Origin: Ianthella basta
Taxonomy: Eukaryota; Porifera; Demospongiae; Verongiida; Ianthellidae
Length of the DNA stretch: 64,000 nucleotides
Assembly (NCBI GenBank): GCA_964019415.1
Contig: OZ025886.1
Span: 1,257,384 to 1,321,383, forward strand
Direction: 5' to 3'
Shown: in pieces, positions 53,374 to 64,000 of the stretch
Layout: every line of letters starts with the position of its first letter
Numbering within the stretch: the first letter of the stretch is position 1
The notes under the pieces: generated by a model
The model's database searches: none
What the model was told of the DNA's origin: nothing
What the model saw: only the letters and a program-made list of their open reading frames with translations
Position numbers and translations under genes: made by a program

Positions 53374-53790
53374 GATGATATATTTCTGTCCAAGAATGTG
53401 CGGACTGCTCAGGATTACTAGCCTCTATTATATGTGGCATCTCCATCCAAAGTGAATGTGGCGATGATTAGCTTCCTTTTCTTGAAGGTATTATGTTATT
53501 TGCGATTCAGGTCAACATGCTATTGTCTGTTCCTGCTTTGAGCATGCTTTGAGCACATGTTGAAAACTGTCCCTTGTATAGCCCATTGAGTTGTCAATGT
53601 GTGCATGGGGTAAGTGAAACAGCAGTGCTCAATTTAATGATGAAAGGGAAATTCTATTGTACCTTGGACCAGAGGACTGAACAGCGAACCTTCAACATAG
53701 ACCATGTGCAAATGTACGAGATACCTAGGATCATCTGTGTTACGTATGTATATCAGTGAGCTCTGAACATATTATCAATATGCAATATTA
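53374..53790 (-). promoter_or_regulatory. 5' flank of receptor copy G
   Basis: Closest to the copy A flank (ttcctgctttgagcatgcttt). It contains an A/T-rich ctattatatg about 50-60 bp upstream of the ATG and the conserved block to gagctctgaacatatt. Copy B shows what is lost when this region is deleted. Promoter role inferred. Confidence 0.4.
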
Positions 53791-53862
53791 CACTGTACTT
53801 AATAAGGTATGACATTGTATATGTTACATATATACTGCTTACTCGCTGTATACTGTACCACT

Positions 53863-54139
53863 AGCATCAGGTGTGTAGGAGGAGAGTGAGAGGAGGTCTT
53901 CATCAGAGAGAGATTGCGATGCATGTAGATAGTGACTTCTCTTGGTAGACGAACTGTGACTATCTGAAAAGTGCTTATGTGAGTTTGAGGATGGTTTCTT
54001 GATTAAGTCTTCCACACCCTCAGTATTGCATATACATGCATGCATGTTCCTTGTAATAGTACAAACAATACAAAAATAATCTTCTACAATGCATGAATAG
54101 CTTCCAAATGTGTCTGCTATTGCATCAATTAAACCATCC
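53863..54139 (-). repeat. Conserved intergenic block 'SYTPDA', G unit
   Basis: This copy has two extra bases (cagagagagatt). As a result one minus-strand frame stays open across the whole block: EGVEDLIKKPSSNSHKHFSD, then SHSSSTKRSHYLHASQSLSD, then EDLLSLSSYTPDAS. In the other copies the two halves are in different frames. Confidence 0.5.
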
Positions 54140-54766
54140 CTACAGGAGACTCTCATTCCAGGAAGTCATTCTGGCAGAATAATAAGATGGCACTTTGCAA
54201 AGGTCACTCATATTTCTAAAGATGGCAAGAAGTAATATACAATGATGTGGGGTCATATGCAGATAGCTACTGTTGCTGTATATATACCACAGTGAGGTGT
54301 TGGATGGTGATATTATGTGACTCAGTGAAATGGAAGGCACACAGGTTATAGTCAGAACATTTGATAGTGCACTGTGCTTCCTTCCTCACACATTGCTCAT
54401 CCCCTGTTAGAACGATGTTGCTAACATCTTCAAATGTAACCAAACTAGAGGTAGGGAAACTTTGCACTCCAGGCAGAAAGACCCAAGTAATATTTGACTC
54501 ATTGATGTAGTTTGCAGTGACACTGCAGGTATGAAAGGATGATTTGAATCAGTAGACCAGGTTTTCAAGATCCTCTTCAGAACCTTGGGCATCAGAAAAC
54601 CTGATGCCCAAGGTTCTGAAGAGGATCTTTCTTGGCACTCTCCTTCAGTTAGAGCTACCCATACTTTGGACCAAGATGCTCCTACCACAGCCAGAAGCAG
54701 GGTGAGGCTCGCCCACAGGGTCAGAAATCTGCCAAGTGACATTGTCGTCTGTCCCAGAGTGTGCAT
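54140..54766 (-). pseudogene. Divergent receptor N-terminal remnant (G unit)
   Basis: Nearly identical to 7970-8592: MSLGRFLTLWASL start at 54742, ALTEGECQE, frame change at the perfect hairpin, then SNIVLTGDEQCVRKEAQC in the second frame. A 4-bp tata expansion near 54280 adds another small difference. Not expected to make a functional receptor. Confidence 0.75.
54567..54629. repeat. Perfect 29-bp inverted repeat (second copy)
   Basis: Arms 54567-54595 and 54601-54629, loop aaaac, same sequence as 8393-8455. Confidence 0.9.
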
Positions 54767-56449
54767 AGCTATTGTGTGTGATTACTAGCTATTTAAGTTA
54801 GCACAGTTCAAATGTCAATGTCATTGGAAGAGAGTGTACTGATTACAGCACAATTGAGACATTGGTGCATGGAGTGAACAGTGATACACAATGGGATTGT
54901 TCCCATTGTCCTATATTGAATGGGCGAGTAACCAATTTGACTGTGCATGTAATTATACTGCACCCTATATACATGTTTGGAGCCTACTAATGTCCACTCA
55001 CCCAAGACTAGCTTAAGAACATTTGACATGAATTGGTTTGCGTACTACTGCATATATTTATTATAGGCATGTACAGACAACTGAGCATATTTGCATGTGT
55101 GTTTTAGTAATGAGTGTCACAGTTGTATAATTAAACTATTCAATGTTGCATTATCATAGAGGCTTGGTCCAATTGTAATCACATACTGAGCAGGACTTTG
55201 TCATCTGCTACATTTGCTATATTCCATTCTTTAATTAAAACAGTAAGAATTTATGAGTCAATACAGCAAATGACAATGATATTATAATAGAAAGAGTTGA
55301 AGAGTTGAAAGAGAGTTGTCTTTTTCTAGCGTCACCATGGTACATAGACCATCTTTTTTAGCATTTCTAGTGATGTCACTGATTAGTCAGTGCCCGGTGT
55401 GGGAGTTTCAAAGGAGGCTCTGGATAGAACCCACCCACATTGGGATAAAACGAGGGAATGGATCAGTTACTGTTGGCGGTGACCAGTGACCCGGCTGCTA
55501 AAGGGTTGGCTAAAGACCTGGAAGCTGCCGGTGCTGGTCCGGTTCACTGCCATGCATTATTCCCTTCCCCCCATTATATTCATTGCACAAAACTGTTTGA
55601 GAGTAAGTACTGTTCTTCAACACATTCCCTTGGTAATCATCTTACACCGCTTCTTTCTCATAAAGGCATTACGTAGCTACCTTTGTCAACCTAGACCTCT
55701 ATAGGGTCTATCCACATTGGAAGGTTCATCACTCCAATTGTAGCAAACGGACATTCATTCTATATGTCATCGTGATGCAGACAGGGCTAATCCGCGATCT
55801 ACAGTGAATACATAGGGTGGTATGTGGTTGTCAGTGCTTCCTCCATCAAGAAGAAGATTTGGGTACACATGTCAACATAATATAGTCTATTCATGCTTTG
55901 AATTAATGTTGAAATTGTCCTCTACATGTATATATAGCCCATTACATGTTTATTGTGTACAGTGAGTGATACAACAGCTATTCAGTTCAATGATTTTGAA
56001 AGGAACTTCTATTGTGCCTTTGAAAGACTTATACAATTGACCTTGAACATGAAACTGCATTTGTACATGCACATAGGCTATGTATACCATGGTGTGCAAG
56101 CAGAATACTGTATGTATGCATGTGCTCTAGTTCATTGGACTTTACCATAAATTTGTTTGTGTGAATGTGTATGACTGTGTAGCTATACAGTGCATGTGTA
56201 TGAGCCCTTCACCGGTAGACTCCAATCCAGGTTCTGTATTAGGATGCAATGTACAGTGCATAGACACTAGAGAACTCACACAAAGTCATTATACCTCCCT
56301 TGCAATCACTGAAAGATGTAAGCATGTCCTGTTGATGATATGTTACATGAATGTCATTATACTTATTATCTAATGAATAGCACAGCTACGTATGGCACTG
56401 TGTTAGAGGTGGTCACAGCACCGTAATAATTAAAGAAAAGATCTCATTA
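54767..56449. other. Non-coding region upstream of GH31 copy 2
   Basis: Counterpart of 8593-10369 with scattered small indels. No gene seen. Confidence 0.45.
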
Positions 56450-57060
56450 CTTCATTTACTATCCTACATACCTCGCTGAATAGTGTGTACATGCAAACTG
56501 CACCTCCTTCTCAGTTTATGTACTAATAACCATTAGCATGTGTGCAACTGCATCTGCTGTATATGTCTCACCCTAGCTCATGCAATAGAAGCTAATGCAG
56601 CAGTAGTGATAGCCTTCCCGCTATCCCTCAGCTACTTCCTACCCCGATTACACTCACCATTGATCAAATTTTACCAGTACGACTGTGTAGGCGTGAACGC
56701 ACACATGTGATCGTAAAGACGTCATGGCAATACGGCTGCTGAAATGAGTAACTGCATGCTACGTAGACACTGCTTGTTGTTTGCGACTGTTTTGTTTTCA
56801 GGATTTCTCCTCTTGATCCTGTGCCCTTGTGCATCAGAAGCTTTCGACGTGTGTGATTCTGTCCCCACCAGACTCCCATGTGGTAGGCCTGGTGACCAGC
56901 GCTACATATGCAGACACCAAGTGGTGCATAGCAGTGGCCTCCTAATGCTTGAATGACAGTGTATGCTATAGTTAGTTAAAGTGCATTACTTTCATGTCAC
57001 AGAGCTCGTCAGTGATGGTGAGGTCAGCTGCTCTCAGTGTGATGTCCCTGTCAACATGCT
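56450..57060 (+). pseudogene. Tandem duplicate of GH31 promoter, exon 1 and exon 2 (G unit)
   Basis: The original ATG has become ACG (56733-56735 region); the next ATG at 56744 opens MSNCMLRRHCLLF...CDSVPTRLPC with the donor after 56882. The exon 2-like piece at 57003 lacks the trefoil GCCW. Counterpart of 10370-10990. Confidence 0.6.
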
Positions 57061-58012
57061 TTGCTTATTCATGCTTTGAACATGTTGAAAAAGTCCCATG
57101 TATGTACGTATGTATAACCCATTCAATGTGTGCAGTAATTGATACAGTAGTGTTCAGTTTCATGCCTCTATTGTCACAATGCCTTTGAAAGGCTTACAAT
57201 GGACCTTGAAATTGGAACTATACGTTGAATACAGAATGCCACGTGCAGTGTGCATTGATTTGGATGTGGGTCATGATGATACTCTGTGTACTGCTCAAGC
57301 TAAGTCAGGCATAGAGTACAATGGAGCACATGTACCGTATAAATGTACTGTTGACTGCATGTAAACTGGTATCTTATCACGCAGGAACAGAACAGTACTA
57401 TGTACATACATGTGTACTCAAATTCTGCCAATGAACATGCCCCATTTATGGCAGATTGTGCAGAATAGATATAGTGTGTGTCACTGCATGTAGTGTATAC
57501 ATGTATACATAATGACACTGTATCATTGTATTTTTGTATCCACCTCAGTATGGCTGACAGAAACTGACCCATTATTCGATGTTTCTGTTGTTTCACTAAC
57601 AAGTGCAGATTTGCGAGGAATTGTTTAGCTATTGTGTTTGTGTGCCTTCGTTTGCAATCCTACCTCGCTGAATGGTGTGTGCACATTCCACACTTGTTGC
57701 TGCAGCTGCACCTCCTCCTCACATTTATGTACTGCATCTGCTGCATCTACTGCATCTGCTGCATCTGCTGCATCCATATCACCCTAGCTCATGTAAAAGT
57801 AGAAGCAAATACAGCAGAAAGTAATAATAGATGGGAATTTCTAGGCCCGCTATAATCTGTATATCTACGTAGCTCAAACAATAGGTGCCCATCAGAATGT
57901 ACGTAGCTATACAGGTCATGTCCTCATTACATTGATCCATATACAACGATGTAAACATGCATGCATACACCTTCTTGCTGCACTCGCACGTGATCGTGAC
58001 GTCATTGACAAT
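57061..58012. other. Non-coding spacer between the two GH31 exon 1 copies (G unit)
   Basis: Counterpart of 10991-11925, with a CTGCATCTGC run at about 57729-57774. No gene seen. Confidence 0.45.
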
Positions 58013-61700
<3,688 letters not shown>

Positions 61701-61703
61701 TGA

Positions 61704-61745
61704 GTTCATGCAGTATGTTTGTGTATACTATATGCATGTGCGCAT

Positions 61746-61830
<85 letters not shown>

Positions 61831-62586
61831 CACACTTACTGAAGGAATTGTTTCTAGGTTTGTACCAAACAGTGCATTACATACATATGTAAGTTCCCAG
61901 TGTTACTAACTCCAGTGAAAGAGCATTCCACACAAGATAGCATCTTCCCATGCATGAATAGAAGTATACGATTTGGGTCATTAGCCCAAAGTGCCTCCTC
62001 ATGCAGCCTTCGGTACAATGCAGGAAAAAGTAATGTTAACTGAAAACTGGCAATAATTTCGCCTTTTATTGGTAGTGAGTGGCAAATGGTGAAACGTTAG
62101 CTGCAGTTAAAACGCCCTTGCTAAACTGGGAGGTTGGGAGGTGGTATACGTACGTATGTGTGTAAGACTGTGCCTGGGAATTGCAATGTACAGTAAATGG
62201 CTCTGCTATGTACATGCATGACCAGAGCTGAGAAAATAGCTTTGATAGATGACATCAAGTGTCACATACGTACTTAATACATGCAATTGCTGATACTGCA
62301 TGGAGGCATACGGAAGTGATTAGTCACTCTATGCTCACTGAATACAGTAGGAGTGGATACAGTACAGGTAATGTGTAATGATGTGAAGCAATGATCACAA
62401 ATAACGTATCTACTGGATTAAGCTGATACACTCAAAATGTTGAGATCAAAACAGTGAGGATGCATACTAAAATACAGTTTATGTGCACAGTCCATGTATC
62501 CTGGGTACAGTAGGGATGTATGTACAATACATATATAGTGCAAAAGGTGCATGGATGAAGGTTTAGGAGTAATGTGTTCAGCTGTT
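61704..62586. other. Non-coding region between GH31 copy 2 and receptor copy H
   Basis: Contains a (CA)n tract at 61750-61826. Otherwise parallels 15634-16726, minus about 120 bp near 61900. No barrel exon. Confidence 0.55.
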
Positions 62587-64000
62587 TCAATGATCAGTGG
62601 GTTCAGCATTTTGCTCAGTCTCTCTCTCTGTTGTCTCGATGGTGCTCTCATAGTCTTCATCATTGCAGTCTGCTGCTCGCAGCACCAGAGGGAGACCCAG
62701 CAGTTGACGATTGTCAGCTGGTTCACATTGCTGTTCCTCAGTGTGCTTCAGTCTCTGACAAAATGTTCCTATTCTCTCCACTGCCCTGGTGGTGGCTGTC
62801 AGCAGGGGTGGTCCCAGGGGAGAGTACTCCACCAGGTGGTAGGCCAAGATGAGAAGGAGCTCTATCAGAGCAACACACAGGGACAGTGATATGAACACCT
62901 CTGCACTGTCTGGTAGGTACGAAATGGACAGGAACAGAGCAGTGAGGTTGACCAAGAAAGAGATGTCCAGGTAATTGGCCACAGTCTTGCCGTTCTCTTC
63001 ACTGCTACACCACTCGTCCACTAGGCGGTGAGTGAATTGGTCAAAGCGCAGGTGTCGGAATGGCTTCAAAAGTGACTGCACAGCTGCCAGACTAAGTGAG
63101 AAGCAAGCAGTGACCAGCCATACAACCTCTGGCTTCACAGTCACCTTCAGCAAGATGAGGACAATCCTCATGACAAGGCGAAGACCAATCCAAAAGCCCC
63201 ATCGAAAGTGGAATGAACTGTGGAAAGTGTCAAGAAAGTTCATGTACCATCGATTACTGATGCATCTGCGGAAGAGGTCTCCAATGACTGCTATTAGAGT
63301 AATTGGTATCAGAAGTCCAAAGAGGATCACTAAAGCCAGACACCCAAGTATGATGTGTTTGGTGCTGCTGAAGTACTTAAGACTTCCATCCAACAGCCAC
63401 ACAGGTGTGCATCCTCCATCAGTGCTGCTGCACAGTTGAGCAAACAGCAGACTCTTCAAGACAGAGTCAAACAGCATGGTATAGGAGAGAAGGATGACTG
63501 TAGCCAGAACGGGGGTGATCCTGGGACCAATCAGCTTGTTGATCCTGTGCATGTTGATGCACTTTGACACCATCACAATGAGGACCACCAGTGAGATGAG
63601 GTAGAGGGGAAAGGCAAAACTGAGAATGGTCTTTGCAAATTCATCCATCCCATCAAACAGACACATCTCAATCCCCACTCTGAAGTTGAGCCATGAGATC
63701 ACAACAAACGGAAAGCTGTTTGAACGTAACAGAAGGTCACTGTTGATGCTGATGATGTTGAGGTACAAGAGGAGACCATTGATGGCGCGAGCAGAGACAG
63801 TCCAGTTGAAGACACAAATGAAGACAATCACCAGTGGACCAGCAACCAAATACACCACAGCCACAAGGATCCCGTAGTTGGAGCACTCCTTACAGTTGTA
63901 TGACCCCAACACTACACTCTGTCCTTCAGGGCACTCTCCACAGAGTGTTCCCACTCGGCCATGAAGACACTGCTGTGTCAGGTTAGACAAGAACACTTCT
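62587..64000 (-). CDS. Beta-helix multi-TM receptor-like protein, copy H (5' part off window)
   Basis: The last 470 or so codons of a receptor, open to the right window edge (EVFLSNLTQQC). It has the end of the Cys-rich module (LCGECPEGQSVVLGSYNCKECSN), all membrane segments and the tail. The tail differs slightly from the other copies: EDYESTIETT instead of EDYESPTETT, and a longer end NAEPTDH. The membrane core is otherwise almost identical to D-G. The ectodomain is beyond the window. Confidence 0.88.
   Translation of the reverse strand, partial: EVFLSNLTQQCLHGRVGTLCGECPEGQSVVLGSYNCKECSNYGILVAVVYLVAGPLVIVFICVFNWTVSARAINGLLLYLNIISINSDLLLRSNSFPFVVISWLNFRVGIEMCLFDGMDEFAKTILSFAFPLYLISLVVLIVMVSKCINMHRINKLIGPRITPVLATVILLSYTMLFDSVLKSLLFAQLCSSTDGGCTPVWLLDGSLKYFSSTKHIILGCLALVILFGLLIPITLIAVIGDLFRRCISNRWYMNFLDTFHSSFHFRWGFWIGLRLVMRIVLILLKVTVKPEVVWLVTACFSLSLAAVQSLLKPFRHLRFDQFTHRLVDEWCSSEENGKTVANYLDISFLVNLTALFLSISYLPDSAEVFISLSLCVALIELLLILAYHLVEYSPLGPPLLTATTRAVERIGTFCQRLKHTEEQQCEPADNRQLLGLPLVLRAADCNDEDYESTIETTERETEQNAEPTDH

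Noticed and set aside
62587-63996. Reading the GTG at 63996 as the start of receptor copy H
   Set aside because: It is an internal Val codon (EVFLSN) in every paralog. The frame is simply cut by the window edge.

Overview
The window looks like animal nuclear DNA, most likely from a sponge or another early-branching metazoan. The evidence is GT-AG introns of roughly 80-450 bp, a GH31 alpha-glucosidase with animal-type trefoil domains, a P-element/THAP9-like transposase fragment, a tRNA-derived SINE, long (GT)n/(CA)n tracts, and a large receptor family that I remember as expanded in sponges and cnidarians. The species assignment is inference.

The backbone is a tandem array of intronless genes, all on the minus strand, for one family of about 1,415-1,424-residue membrane proteins. 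Each has a signal peptide, a glycosylated ectodomain of about 970 residues that looks like a right-handed beta-helix, a Cys-rich juxtamembrane module, 8-10 membrane segments and a short acidic tail with a conserved Tyr. Four copies are complete (16727-21001, 25246-29508, 33440-37687, 49099-53373). Two are cut by the window edges (1-2321 and 62587-64000). One is truncated at both ends (4337-7567). Two are divergent broken N-terminal remnants (7970-8592 and 54140-54766). Membrane regions are almost identical between copies, whereas several ectodomain loops differ in sequence and length.

Between the minus-strand genes lie two versions of an intergenic cassette. The long version (about 7.5-16.7 kb and 53.4-62.6 kb) is a segmental duplication. 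It carries a divergent receptor remnant and a plus-strand, 11-exon 5' half of a GH31 alpha-glucosidase gene: signal peptide, two trefoils and the N-terminal beta-sandwich. This half stops exactly before the catalytic barrel. The short version (21.0-25.2, 29.5-33.4, 37.7-38.6 plus 46.6-49.1 kb) appears to be a decayed form. It holds C-rich minisatellites, remnants of the last GH31 exon, a conserved 45-codon exon-like piece and copies of the receptor 5' flank that no longer have a receptor attached.

An island of about 8 kb (38.64-46.6 kb) splits one short cassette. It holds BTB-like exon fragments, the 3' end of a P-element-type transposase, a convergent 326-codon ORF of unknown role, two small foldback elements with 9-10 bp target duplications, a SINE, a 246-bp near-perfect palindrome and a 57-bp minisatellite.

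The most interesting system is the receptor array itself. It is a birth-and-death cluster with hypervariable loops on a constant membrane core. In places its intergenic DNA is more alike between copies than the genes beside it (1,970 bp of 5' flank with no net length change). That pattern fits ongoing gene conversion or unequal exchange together with diversification of the exposed domain, as expected for self/non-self or microbe-sensing receptors. The function is inference.
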